Origin: Bacteroidetes bacterium UBA6183
GTDB taxonomy: Bacteria > Bacteroidota > Bacteroidia > UKL13-3
Length of the DNA stretch: 42,827 nucleotides
Direction of reading: 5' to 3'
Assembly (NCBI GenBank): GCA_002422865.1
Contig: DITN01000078.1
Span: forward strand, 1 to 42,827
The notes below the pieces were generated by a model. That model saw only the letters and a program-made list of their open reading frames with translations, was not told where the DNA came from and did no database searches. Shown piece after piece: positions 25,446 through 34,108 of this stretch (positions within the stretch are counted from its first letter, which is position 1; each line of letters opens with the position of its first letter). The translations under genes and the position numbers were made by a program.

Positions 25446-25453
25446 CAAAATTA
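25446..25453 (-). promoter_or_regulatory. Bacteroidota -7 element for the tatA-gatA operon
   Basis: TAATTTTG on the minus strand matches TAnnTTTG exactly, 22 bases before the tatA ATG. No clear -33 TTG is seen; it would overlap the end of the rluB-like gene. Confidence 0.4.
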
Positions 25454-25472
25454 AATTTTATTTCGGTAAAAA

Positions 25473-26885
25473 CTACTTCATCTGAACCAGCTTTTTTAGT
25501 TTCTTTATTTCTTTGTCGTCCAAGTGTCTCCACTCTCCTCTGTCTAAACCCTTTCTCTCTAGTCCGGCAAACTCTAACCTGTCTAGCTTATCAACCAAAT
25601 AACCCATTGCCTCAAACATGCGGTGAATAATGCGGTTACGACCACTATGTATTTGAACCAATACTACGTTTTTCTCATTAGCGCTTGGTATACCAACACC
25701 GTCAGGTTTTATTGGGCCATCTTCTAACTCAACACCATTGTTACCCAACTCTTGTAAATCTTTAGCAGCAAAACTCTTGTTTAAAACCGCTTTGTAAATT
25801 TTTACTACATTGTATTTAGGATGAGTTAAGCGTTGAGCCAACTCTCCATCGTTGGTTAATAAAATTACTCCCGTGGTGTTCCTATCCAATCTTCCAACCG
25901 GATAAACCCTTGGTAAACGAGGGTCTTTTATCAAATCCATGATGATTTTTCTTCCCTCCGGATCATCGCTTGTTGTAATGGAATCTTTAGGTTTATTCAT
26001 CAGTAAATAAACTTTTTTCTCCCAGCTTAATCTTTCGTTGTTGTAACGAATTTCATCGCCCGGAGAAACTTTATAACCCATTTCTGTTACAATTTCACCA
26101 TTTACAGAAACCAAGCCTGCTGATATTAAATCATCTGCTTCTCTACGACTACAAATTCCGGCATTTGAAATGTATCTGTTTAATCGAACAATTTCCGGAG
26201 ACAAAGACTCCATCATTTCTTCGCTTTTGGCTTTTAAATCGCGTGCTTTAGCTCCTTTAACCATGTAAGGACGACCAGATTTTCCGGTTGTACGAGCCAG
26301 CCTACGGTCGTTGCTGTCTTCATTTCTGTCAAAGCGACTTCCTCCTCTATCGTATCCACCACCACGAGTTGATGGTCTTCTGTCTCCGCTATCATTTCCA
26401 AATCTACTCGGACGTCTTTCTTCGCTGCCACCTTCTGTACGTTTTGTGTATGGACGAGTTGACGGTCTTCTGTCTCCGCCTTCGCTTCCAAATCTGCTCG
26501 GGCGTCTTTCATCACTTCCACCTTCAGTGCGTTTTGCATATGGACGAGTTGATGGTCTTCTATCTCCTCCTTCACTTTTAAATCTGCTCGGACGTCTTTC
26601 ATCGCTACCACCTTCAGTACGTTTTGTATACGCACGTTTTGCAGGTGCTTTTCTATCACCGCTATCATTTCCAAATCTGCTGGGGCGTCTTTCATCACCT
26701 TCGCTGCGCGTATAACTACGCTTAGCCGGTGTTGAACCAAATCCTGCTTTTTTTGCACCAAATGATGGTTTATCGTCTTTACTAAATCTTGATTTGCTAC
26801 CTGATTTCGCAGCTCCTGAGCTACTTTTAGGAGCGCTGCGTTTGCCACCTTTTTCTTCGCTGTATGGCCTTTTTCTTAATCCCAT
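25473..26885 (-). CDS. rluB: rRNA pseudouridine synthase (RsuA/RluB type) with long repetitive N-terminus
   Basis: Converts a uridine in 23S (or 16S) rRNA to pseudouridine. After a 225-residue Arg/Ser/Gly-rich leader comes the S4 RNA-binding domain (IVRLNRYISNAGICSRREAD, about 232-251) and the catalytic domain with KPKDSITTSDDPEGR and GRLDRNTTGVILLTND, which holds the catalytic Asp. The C-terminal half is about the size of a full E. coli RluB core. Residues 88-177 are three near-identical 30-residue tandem repeats, with a diverged copy before them (about 59-87). The leader is probably disordered and RNA-binding. ATG at 26885. RluB versus RluE/RsuA cannot be settled by eye. Confidence 0.9.
   Translation of the reverse strand: MGLRKRPYSEEKGGKRSAPKSSSGAAKSGSKSRFSKDDKPSFGAKKAGFGSTPAKRSYTRSEGDERRPSRFGNDSGDRKAPAKRAYTKRTEGGSDERRPSRFKSEGGDRRPSTRPYAKRTEGGSDERRPSRFGSEGGDRRPSTRPYTKRTEGGSEERRPSRFGNDSGDRRPSTRGGGYDRGGSRFDRNEDSNDRRLARTTGKSGRPYMVKGAKARDLKAKSEEMMESLSPEIVRLNRYISNAGICSRREADDLISAGLVSVNGEIVTEMGYKVSPGDEIRYNNERLSWEKKVYLLMNKPKDSITTSDDPEGRKIIMDLIKDPRLPRVYPVGRLDRNTTGVILLTNDGELAQRLTHPKYNVVKIYKAVLNKSFAAKDLQELGNNGVELEDGPIKPDGVGIPSANEKNVVLVQIHSGRNRIIHRMFEAMGYLVDKLDRLEFAGLERKGLDRGEWRHLDDKEIKKLKKLVQMK
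26355..26708 (-). repeat. 90-bp tandem repeat coding for a 30-residue Arg/Ser/Gly-rich unit
   Basis: About three close copies and one diverged copy of a 90-bp unit inside the N-terminal part of the rluB-like gene. The protein unit reads KRTEGGSDERRPSRF followed by a Gly/Asp/Arg part ending in PSTRPY. The copies are in frame, with no spacer sequences. Because of the period, other frames also stay open here on both strands. Confidence 0.85.
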
Positions 26886-26903
26886 TTCTGTCTTATAATT
26901 CTA

Positions 26904-26911
26904 CAAAGGTA
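26904..26911 (-). promoter_or_regulatory. Bacteroidota -7 element for the rluB-like gene
   Basis: TACCTTTG on the minus strand matches TAnnTTTG, 18 bases before the ATG at 26885. No clear -33 partner. Confidence 0.45.
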
Positions 26912-26937
26912 TTGTTTAATTTTAAAACATAGATTTG
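26912..26937 (+). promoter_or_regulatory. Possible promoter for the patatin-barrel gene
   Basis: TAGATTTG (26930-26937) matches TAnnTTTG; a TTG at 26912-26914 gives a 15-base spacer, shorter than usual. It abuts the divergent -7 element of the rluB-like gene, so the two promoters would be back to back. Confidence 0.4.
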
Positions 26938-26992
26938 TATTTGCAAAATAACCCAATAATAAAAAATCTGTAACTCAATTTTAATCATACAC

Positions 26993-29293
26993 ATGCGATT
27001 TGTTTTTAACGGAATTTTTGTTTTGTTCATGCTCATTACGGGTAGTGTTATAGCACAAAATATCAATCAAAAATCCAGACCCAAAATTGGGTTGGCACTA
27101 AGTGGTGGCGGTGCAAAAGGCATTTCTCATGTTGGTGCGTTAATGGTCTTGGAAAAAGCAGGTATCAAAGTCGACTATATCGTTGGCACATCAATGGGTA
27201 GTGTAATTGGCGCTTTATATGCCATTGGTTATTCGCCAGATACTATCGCTTACATTGCGCGTAACGAAAACTGGGATGAACTTTTGGCCAACAATCCGGG
27301 ATTACGACAAATAGCCATTGAGGAAAAAGCAGACTTTAACAGGTATATTTTAGAATTACCTATTGAAGGCAGAAGATTTCGTTTTCCACGTGGTGTAATT
27401 GATGGGCAAGAGCTTTCGGTAGAGTTGTCTAGATTAACTTTTCCGGTATACAACAGAAAAAAATTTACCGACTTCCCTATTCCTTTTAAGTGTGTTGCCA
27501 CAGATATCACAAATGGAGAAATTGTTGTGCTGGATAGCGGAAACATTGCAGAGGCAATTAGGGCGAGTATGGCAATTCCGTCAATTTTTACACCTGTTAA
27601 ATATCAAAATCGGCTTTTGGTGGATGGAGGTATTGTTAGAAATTTTCCCGTTGAGCATGTAAAAGAGATGGGCGCTGATATTATTATTGGCGTTAATTTA
27701 AGTAAAGGATTTTTACAGGAAAAAGAACTGGAAAATATTATTGATATCCTCAACCAATCGATGTTTTTGAGTGATGGTGAAGATACCAAAAGGCAAAGAG
27801 AATGGTGTGATTTTTTAATTGAACCTGACTTAACAAGTTTTCATGCGGGTAGCTTTAACTCCGCTGACTCGTTAATTAAAAGAGGATATGACGCGGCCAT
27901 GGCATCGTTTGCCGATTTACAAAAATTAGCCAAACGACTAGATGAAGAATTTGGCCCTAAAGAGGCCGTTCAAATTCCTAAAATTGATTCGGTTTTACTT
28001 ACCGGTTTTGAAGTGGAGGGGATTAGCAAAGCAAACCGTGATTTAGTTATTGATCGTTTAAATTTAACGCGTAACCATTGGTATACACCGGATGTTTTTC
28101 CTGAATCAATGAAAAAAGTTTATGGCACACGCTACTTTAGAAAGGTAGGTTACGAATTGTTTAAATATGATGATGGCACACGTATTAGACTTAAAGGCAA
28201 TGAGAACCCTCCTTCGTTTTTTAATGTTGCACTTAACTATAATAGTTTTTCTAAAGCAGCTGTTATTTTAAACTTAACATCAAGAAATCTATTAGGTAAA
28301 TACACCCGCTTTTCGTCAACCCTAAACATAGCCGACATGTTAAGGTTTAAAAGCGAATATTTTAAGTATTTAGGTACCGCAAAAAACCATGGTCTTGGTA
28401 TTTCTTTTTGGTTTGATAATTATGATTTTCCGTTTTACGAAACATTGGCAAGACTTGCCATGTACCGCCAAAAATACACGGCATTAGATGTTAAATATCA
28501 AATCGCATCATTAACAGTAAACACTGCCGGAATAGGTTTAAGAAGAGAGCTGGTTGTTCTTTCACCAAATGTATATGGAAGCGGTGAAAACTATGATGGA
28601 AGTATCGTACAAGATAGGGTATACATAGACTTTAATTTAAACACGCTTAACCGTCATTATTACGCACATTCCGGTTCAAAAGTTAACATGAGTTTGAGTT
28701 ACTTTTTTAACAATGCACCTGATTTTAAATTGATAAGCCGCGACTCTCTAAATGGGGGATTTACCAGCAGAGAAATGACCAATGCACTTGAAGATTCACT
28801 GATAACAAGCCGTTATTTACAGTTTAAATTGTTATCAAGCAGGTACATTCACATCAACAAAAAAGGAACCCTAGTTTTAGGTTTATACAGCGGCTTTACC
28901 TTTAATCCTTTTAAGCCCGAGGCTAATGCAAATACTGTATTTAATAATTTCATGCTCGGTGGATTGGTACCCAATTTTAGAAACCAAATTCCTTTTGTTG
29001 GGCTTAGCGATTTTCAGATCAGAACCAATAATTTTATTGGCGCACAATTCGGCTATCAATACGAATTGTCAAAAAACTTATTCATAACGCCAAAATTTAA
29101 CCTTGGTTACCACAATAATAATTTTGTGAGGTATTTCACCAGCAACGATGTTTTAAAATCGTCAAACCAATTATTTGGAATTGGAATTACAGGTGGTTTT
29201 AATTCCATACTTGGTCCTTTAGATTTTACCATCATGAGAAGCACACAACTTAACTCTTTTGTGTTTTATGTGAATTTAGGCTACAATTTCTAG
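26993..29293 (+). CDS. Patatin-like phospholipase fused to POTRA and outer-membrane barrel (PlpD/FplA-like, type Vd layout)
   Basis: A 766-residue exported protein. Signal peptide about residues 1-22. The patatin domain (about 30-320) has the oxyanion loop GGGAKG at 38-43, the nucleophile Ser67 in GTSMGS and the dyad Asp211 in VDGGIVRNF. Then comes a POTRA-like domain (about 330-405, from LLTGFEVEGISKANRDLVI), and from about 410 to the C-terminal Phe a series of alternating strands typical of a BamA/TamA-type barrel. The layout matches type Vd autotransporter phospholipases, in which the lipase may be displayed or stay at the periplasmic face. In Bacteroidota such fusions are frequent; the substrate lipid is unknown. 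ATG at 26993. Confidence 0.92.
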   Translation: MRFVFNGIFVLFMLITGSVIAQNINQKSRPKIGLALSGGGAKGISHVGALMVLEKAGIKVDYIVGTSMGSVIGALYAIGYSPDTIAYIARNENWDELLANNPGLRQIAIEEKADFNRYILELPIEGRRFRFPRGVIDGQELSVELSRLTFPVYNRKKFTDFPIPFKCVATDITNGEIVVLDSGNIAEAIRASMAIPSIFTPVKYQNRLLVDGGIVRNFPVEHVKEMGADIIIGVNLSKGFLQEKELENIIDILNQSMFLSDGEDTKRQREWCDFLIEPDLTSFHAGSFNSADSLIKRGYDAAMASFADLQKLAKRLDEEFGPKEAVQIPKIDSVLLTGFEVEGISKANRDLVIDRLNLTRNHWYTPDVFPESMKKVYGTRYFRKVGYELFKYDDGTRIRLKGNENPPSFFNVALNYNSFSKAAVILNLTSRNLLGKYTRFSSTLNIADMLRFKSEYFKYLGTAKNHGLGISFWFDNYDFPFYETLARLAMYRQKYTALDVKYQIASLTVNTAGIGLRRELVVLSPNVYGSGENYDGSIVQDRVYIDFNLNTLNRHYYAHSGSKVNMSLSYFFNNAPDFKLISRDSLNGGFTSREMTNALEDSLITSRYLQFKLLSSRYIHINKKGTLVLGLYSGFTFNPFKPEANANTVFNNFMLGGLVPNFRNQIPFVGLSDFQIRTNNFIGAQFGYQYELSKNLFITPKFNLGYHNNNFVRYFTSNDVLKSSNQLFGIGITGGFNSILGPLDFTIMRSTQLNSFVFYVNLGYNF

Positions 29294-29417
29294 TAAATGC
29301 CTGATTTTGTGCACACAACAATCGACCTTTTTAAATAGTGTCTAATAAAACATCTCGTTGTGGGTAAAGTGTATCGTCATCTTTACGTTAAACGGGGCTT
29401 ATAGCGCACCTAAACGC

Positions 29418-29425
29418 TAAATTTG
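29418..29425 (+). promoter_or_regulatory. Bacteroidota -7 element upstream of the M16 protease pair
   Basis: TAAATTTG matches TAnnTTTG exactly, 30 bases before the TTG start at 29455. A proper -33 TTG at the normal spacing is not seen. Confidence 0.4.
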
Positions 29426-29454
29426 TTGTTCATTCAACAAATCAGACCCATATT

Positions 29455-30705
29455 TTGATAAATTATACCGAATTTACGCTTCCGAATGGCTTAACAGTCA
29501 TTCATCACCCTGACCCAAATTCAAAACTTTGTGTTTTAAACATTTTATACAAAGTTGGATCCAAGGATGAAAATCCGGAAAAAACCGGTTTCGCACATTT
29601 GTTCGAACATTTAATGTTTGGGGGTTCTATAAATGTTAGCGATTTTGATAACCAACTACAAATTGCCGGTGGCGATAACAATGCATTTACAAGCAACGAC
29701 ATTACCAATTATTACATCACCCTGCCTGCCAATAATATAGAAACAGCTTTTTGGCTAGAAAGCGACAGGATGCTGAGTTTGGATTTTAGCCAAAAGGTAT
29801 TGGATGTTCAGAAAGCTGTTGTCATTGAAGAATTTAAGGAAAGATACATCAATCAACCCTATGGAGATGTTTGGTTAAAGCTTTTGCCACTGGCCTACAA
29901 AGTGCATCCTTACAATTGGCCAACAATTGGTAAGGATTTTTCACATATAGAAAATGCCACATTAGAGGATGTAAAAGCTTTTTTCTATTCGTTTTATGCA
30001 CCCAACAATGCCATATTGGTCATTAGCGGAAACATTGATTTAGAAAACACCAAGGCTTTGTCGGAAAAATGGTTTGGCCCAATTCCGGCTCGTGAAATTA
30101 AGCGCCCAGCATACCAAGTAGAACCAAAACAAACTGAAAAAAGGATTGAACACGTTTACAATGATGTGCCTTTAGATTCAATTATCATGGGGTACCACAT
30201 TTGCGAACGCATGCATCCGGATTATTACGCAGTTGATTTAATGACAGATATTTTAGGTGGTGGAAAATCGGCTAGGTTATTTAATGAGCTGCTTAAAAAG
30301 CAAAAGTTATTTAGTGAAATAGACTGCTACCAAAGCGGTGATTTTGATGCAGGACTTGTGATTGTTGAGGGTAAACTGATAAATGGAATAACACACCAAC
30401 AAGCGGAGGAAGCAATTGAAAAGGTACTAGCTGAACTGGTTGAAAAAGGCATCACCGAAACTGAACTTGAAAAAGTAAAAAACAAAACGGAAACCAATGT
30501 CCGATTTAACGATATGGGGGTTTTAAACAAGGCCATGAAATTGGCTTATGCGGCATATTATGGTGACATCGAATTGGCCAATACAGAAGTAAACGAATAT
30601 TTAAAAGTAAGTACAAACGACATACAAAAGGTTGCTAAAACATATTTAAAATCAACCAATTGTAATGTACTTTATTATCACGCAAAACATGAATCAACTA
30701 AATAG
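29455..30705 (+). CDS. M16 family zinc metallopeptidase, catalytic subunit
   Basis: A 416-residue peptidase of the pitrilysin/M16 group. The inverted zinc motif HxxEH is HLFEH at residues 48-52, with the distal acidic ligand in VVIEEFKER (about 125-129). The middle and C-terminal halves have the two-domain M16 layout, including DILGGGKSARLFNELLKKQK. No signal peptide is visible, so it is probably cytoplasmic or membrane-associated. The start is TTG at 29455 and begins INYTEFTLPNGLTVI as in homologues. The next gene codes for an M16 protein without the zinc motif; the two probably assemble as an active/inactive heterodimer. Confidence 0.92.
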   Translation: MINYTEFTLPNGLTVIHHPDPNSKLCVLNILYKVGSKDENPEKTGFAHLFEHLMFGGSINVSDFDNQLQIAGGDNNAFTSNDITNYYITLPANNIETAFWLESDRMLSLDFSQKVLDVQKAVVIEEFKERYINQPYGDVWLKLLPLAYKVHPYNWPTIGKDFSHIENATLEDVKAFFYSFYAPNNAILVISGNIDLENTKALSEKWFGPIPAREIKRPAYQVEPKQTEKRIEHVYNDVPLDSIIMGYHICERMHPDYYAVDLMTDILGGGKSARLFNELLKKQKLFSEIDCYQSGDFDAGLVIVEGKLINGITHQQAEEAIEKVLAELVEKGITETELEKVKNKTETNVRFNDMGVLNKAMKLAYAAYYGDIELANTEVNEYLKVSTNDIQKVAKTYLKSTNCNVLYYHAKHESTK

Positions 30706-31960
30706 AACAATTGCACCCGAAACACAGGAAATTAAGCATCTCAATTTCCCTGTTTGCTCCAAAATTGTTGGGCAAACAGGTGTACATATCTATCATTTAA
30801 ATGCTCCTGTTAACGAAGTTTTACGCGTTGAGTTTGTGTTTGATGCCGGTATAGCCAAACAAACCCAAAAACTAATTGCTACAGCTGTTAACAAGCTTTT
30901 AATTGAAGGAACACCAACAAGAACAGCCGAACAAATTGCTGATGGACTTGATTTTTATGGAAGTTACCTGCAAACAAGATGTGCCGTAGATGACGCACAA
31001 GTTACTTTATACTGCTTAAAAAAGCATTTGAATAAATGCTTAGAAATAGTATTAGATGTGATTAAAAATGCACATTTTCCTGATAATGAAATAGATATAT
31101 ACAAAAAGAACAATAAGCAACGCCTTAAGGTACAGCAACAAAAAACTTCTTACTTGTGCAGAAAAACGTTTTATGAAACACTATTTGGGGAAACAAGTCC
31201 AATTGGATCTTACTCATTACCAATAGATTATGACAATTTTTCACGTGAAACACTGATTGGCTTTCACAGAAAATATTATGCTGAAAATATAAAATACATC
31301 ACCCTATCCGGTGATGTAGATGCTGGTGTTATTGAACAGCTATCACAATTTAGTGCTTCATTCACCCCATCTCAAAGTAAAAACAGCTACAAAAACAGTG
31401 AAATTACACCCGAAAATAAAACCGTCAAAAAGGAAAAATCGGCACAAGCCACATTACGTGTAGGGAGAAATTTAATAAATAGAGCACACCCTGATTACAG
31501 AAAATTACAACTGGTGAACCTAGTTTTAGGTGGATACTTTGGTTCTCGATTAATGAAAAATATACGAGAAGACAAGGGGCTTACGTATGGTATATATTCT
31601 GTTTTAGAATCGTACTTGGATGATGGCTGCTTCTATGTTGAGGCCGATGTAAACAATGACAAAACACATATTGCCATTCAAGAAATACACAAAGAAATTA
31701 ACATCATGCGTTCTGAACTGGTTCCTCAAAAAGAGCTCTCCACTGCAAAAAACTACCTATTAGGTTCACTTCTAAGAAGTATTGATGGTCCTTTTACCAT
31801 AATGGATAGGAACAGAATACTACTTGATTATGGTTTTAAACCTGATTATTATGACGAATTCATAGAAATTATTAATACCACAACAGCGGAGGAAATAAGA
31901 GATTTATGTAATAAGTACTTAAAGCCGGAAAACCTCGTTGAAATCGTATGCGGTGGATAA
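30689..31960 (+). CDS. M16 family protein without zinc motif (non-catalytic partner)
   Basis: A 423-residue M16 homologue. Where the active partner has HxxEH, this protein has LIEGTPTRTAEQIADGL, so it cannot bind the catalytic zinc. It keeps the Arg/Tyr substrate-binding element of the second half (MKNIREDKGLTYGIYS), which in the mitochondrial processing peptidase type pairs is supplied by the non-catalytic subunit. I choose ATG at 30689 (MNQLNRTIAP), giving a 17-base overlap with the upstream gene; the frame is open from 30665. A parS-like palindrome lies inside the gene at 31237-31252. Its end overlaps the T9SS cargo gene by 13 bases. Confidence 0.9.
   Translation: MNQLNRTIAPETQEIKHLNFPVCSKIVGQTGVHIYHLNAPVNEVLRVEFVFDAGIAKQTQKLIATAVNKLLIEGTPTRTAEQIADGLDFYGSYLQTRCAVDDAQVTLYCLKKHLNKCLEIVLDVIKNAHFPDNEIDIYKKNNKQRLKVQQQKTSYLCRKTFYETLFGETSPIGSYSLPIDYDNFSRETLIGFHRKYYAENIKYITLSGDVDAGVIEQLSQFSASFTPSQSKNSYKNSEITPENKTVKKEKSAQATLRVGRNLINRAHPDYRKLQLVNLVLGGYFGSRLMKNIREDKGLTYGIYSVLESYLDDGCFYVEADVNNDKTHIAIQEIHKEINIMRSELVPQKELSTAKNYLLGSLLRSIDGPFTIMDRNRILLDYGFKPDYYDEFIEIINTTTAEEIRDLCNKYLKPENLVEIVCGG
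31237..31252. promoter_or_regulatory. parS-like ParB-binding palindrome, site A
   Basis: TTTTTCACGTGAAACA differs from the parS consensus TGTTTCACGTGAAACA at one of 16 positions. It lies inside the coding region of the second M16 gene. Confidence 0.6.
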
Positions 31961-33690
31961 CATACATACTTTTTATACTATTCTTTGGAACTCAAATTGT
32001 CCATGCACAGGCACCTAATTTCAGAAGGATATGCCCTAATGGATCGGACAACAATCTTTATTGGACCAACCCCGTATACAACTGTAACAACTTTACATTT
32101 TATATTATTTGGGAAAGAAAGGGGAATACTGGCGCCTTTTTGCCCATTGACACGTTATACAACCCAACAGAGGAGACCTATTTACACGTAAACGCTACTC
32201 CCCCATTAAGCGAACCAAATTCTTACTACTTTATTGAAAGAAGGGATTCATGTGGACCTACATTCAATTATTACAGCGATACATTATTGGTTGATGTTCT
32301 TCCTCCAAATATTTCTGAACTAGACTCTGTAAGTATTGATATAAATACCAATCGTGTTGTATTAGGCTGGAGAAAAAACACTTCACCGGATTTTGACAAA
32401 TATTTACTATATGTATTTCTAAATGGGTTTTTCACAGCAATGACGCCATCAGAAACTAGAGATACTTTTGCAATTGATCTAGGAACATCAAATCCAAATA
32501 CAGGCAGTTATACTTATAATATCAATACTCGAGACAGTTGCGGAAAATTGCCCGCTTTTGAAAAGAGGCATAGTACCATCTTTTTATCATACTCAAATGA
32601 CACCTGTGCAAAAACATACCGTTTATCTTGGTCGCATTATGTTGGCTGGAATAAAATTGATAAATACTATATATTCAGAAAAACCAACACAAATCCGTTC
32701 GAATTAATTGATTCGGTAAACGGAAATATAAACACTTACCTATCAACTTTTGTAAGTGGTAACACTTATGATTTTTTTGTTAGAGCAAAAAAAGATACTA
32801 GCATATTAATTACAAGTTCTTCAAACAAGATTAGTTTTACCTCTCGTTTAAGACAAGATCCAACTTATTTAGATATTAATTATGTTACTTCCGGAATACC
32901 TATTGATGAAAGTCTACACTTAAGCTTTAACACCAATCAAAGTGATGAAGTGTCGAAATATGAATTACACATCTTAGACACAAGCTTCGCTTTTATATCA
33001 ACCACCACATTTAACAAGTCAGACATCAACAAAAAAATTAATCTAGGACTTGACGATAAAAACAGGTACTTGTTTTACCTAAAATCCTTTGATGTTTGTA
33101 ATCAGGTCTCGTTCACTAGTGATACCAGCACAAATATTCTCCTATCCGGAAACGACAATAATAACGTCAGATCACTACAATGGAATTCCTATTTCACGTG
33201 GAACAGTGGCATAGAATCATACATAACTTACAGAGGATCAGGTGAAAATGGAGTATTTACACTAAATCCGTGGAATATTGGTTTAGATACATCCCTAATA
33301 GACACGGCCTCAAACATAACCGTATTAAGTGAAGGAGTTTGTTATTATATAGAGGCAAAAGAAGTGGCGAATCCTGCTAATAGAAGTACGTCAAATAGGA
33401 TTTGCCTTTCTGCAAGCTTTATTATTCATACACCAAACGCATTCGTGCCTGATGGATTAAACACCCATTTTAGACCGGAAGGAACACTAATAGACTATAA
33501 AAAGTCCATTATGAAAATATACAACCGCTGGGGCCAGTTAATTTACAACAGCCCAATAAATAATGGTTGGGATGGGAAAGATATGAATGGGACAATTTGC
33601 GAACAAGGTGTTTACTTTTATCATCTAGAAATATACAGTACTAAAAATGACAAAGAAATCAAACAAGGAACATTCACCCTACTCAGGTAA
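31948..33690 (+). CDS. Secreted protein with T9SS C-terminal sorting domain (gliding-motility-associated, CHU_C type)
   Basis: A 580-residue surface or secreted protein. Signal peptide MRWITYILFILFFGTQIVHA. The middle contains several FN3-like beta domains of about 90-100 residues, each with a tryptophan-anchored strand (VLGWRKNTSPDFDKYLLYV, YRLSWSHYVGWNKIDKYYIF, LQWNSYFTWNSGIESYITY). The C-terminal 85 residues form the type B sorting domain: TPNAFVPDGLNTHFRP, IMKIYNRWGQLIYN, GWDGKDMNGTICEQGVYFYH. This indicates export by the type IX system. The cargo function is unknown. ATG at 31948 overlaps the M16 gene, and the end overlaps ybeY by 44 bases. Base composition is more AT-rich than the upstream genes. 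Confidence 0.9.
   Translation: MRWITYILFILFFGTQIVHAQAPNFRRICPNGSDNNLYWTNPVYNCNNFTFYIIWERKGNTGAFLPIDTLYNPTEETYLHVNATPPLSEPNSYYFIERRDSCGPTFNYYSDTLLVDVLPPNISELDSVSIDINTNRVVLGWRKNTSPDFDKYLLYVFLNGFFTAMTPSETRDTFAIDLGTSNPNTGSYTYNINTRDSCGKLPAFEKRHSTIFLSYSNDTCAKTYRLSWSHYVGWNKIDKYYIFRKTNTNPFELIDSVNGNINTYLSTFVSGNTYDFFVRAKKDTSILITSSSNKISFTSRLRQDPTYLDINYVTSGIPIDESLHLSFNTNQSDEVSKYELHILDTSFAFISTTTFNKSDINKKINLGLDDKNRYLFYLKSFDVCNQVSFTSDTSTNILLSGNDNNNVRSLQWNSYFTWNSGIESYITYRGSGENGVFTLNPWNIGLDTSLIDTASNITVLSEGVCYYIEAKEVANPANRSTSNRICLSASFIIHTPNAFVPDGLNTHFRPEGTLIDYKKSIMKIYNRWGQLIYNSPINNGWDGKDMNGTICEQGVYFYHLEIYSTKNDKEIKQGTFTLLR
33190..33205. promoter_or_regulatory. parS-like ParB-binding palindrome, site B
   Basis: TATTTCACGTGGAACA has two mismatches to TGTTTCACGTGAAACA, but only one to TGTTTCACGTGGAACA, the reverse complement of the Bacillus subtilis form. 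It lies inside the T9SS cargo gene. Confidence 0.5.
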
Positions 33691-34099
33691 AATAACATTT
33701 AACGATGTTGATTTAAAAACATCATTTAAGGCAAGAACAAAAATTAAAGAATGGGTGAATAGGGCCATAAAAAAGGAAGGTTATAGACTAGGCGAACTAA
33801 GCTATATTTTTTGTTCTGACGAGCATTTGCTACAAATAAATATTGAACATCTCCAGCATGATTTTTATACCGATATCATTACGTTTGAACTAAATGAAAA
33901 CAAAATAATAGTTGGAGATGTATACATTAGCATTGATCGTGTAAAAGACAATGCCCAACAAAACAACAAAACATATTCTAATGAATTGATGCGCGTGATT
34001 ATTCATGGTGCATTGCACCTATGTGGATACAAAGACAAAACGAAGAAAGAAGCAGCTTTGATGCGCGAGAAAGAAGACTATTACTTATCTTTGCTCTAA
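33647..34099 (+). CDS. ybeY: Endoribonuclease YbeY (rRNA maturation)
   Basis: YbeY is a single-strand-specific metallo-endoribonuclease for 16S rRNA 3'-end maturation and ribosome quality control. The family core is present: DIITFELNENKIIVGDVYIS and the metal motif IIHGALHLCGYKDKT. The third ligand of HxxxHxxxxxH is Asp, not His, which I recall as usual in Bacteroidota. Only ATG at 33647 is available in frame before the conserved part, so the gene starts 44 bases inside the upstream coding region, an unusually long overlap. mnmG follows after 56 bases, with a parS-like site between them. Confidence 0.92.
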   Translation: MTKKSNKEHSPYSGKITFNDVDLKTSFKARTKIKEWVNRAIKKEGYRLGELSYIFCSDEHLLQINIEHLQHDFYTDIITFELNENKIIVGDVYISIDRVKDNAQQNNKTYSNELMRVIIHGALHLCGYKDKTKKEAALMREKEDYYLSLL

Positions 34100-34108
34100 G
34101 TTTTACCA

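Noticed and set aside
26355..26708. Possible CRISPR array because of regular repeats
   Set aside because: The 90-bp units are directly adjacent without unique spacers, are in frame, and translate to a coherent 30-residue protein repeat.
26234..26848. Long open frames on both strands over the rluB-like gene (also 26311-26715 on the plus strand)
   Set aside because: They exist because the 90-bp period of the coding repeat keeps other frames free of stops; their translations are low-complexity and have no family features.
29294..29454. Gap before the M16 pair as an RNA gene
   Set aside because: A six-base inverted repeat (GTAAAG/CTTTAC) is the only structure; no tRNA-like or riboswitch-like pattern was seen, only a -7 element at its end.
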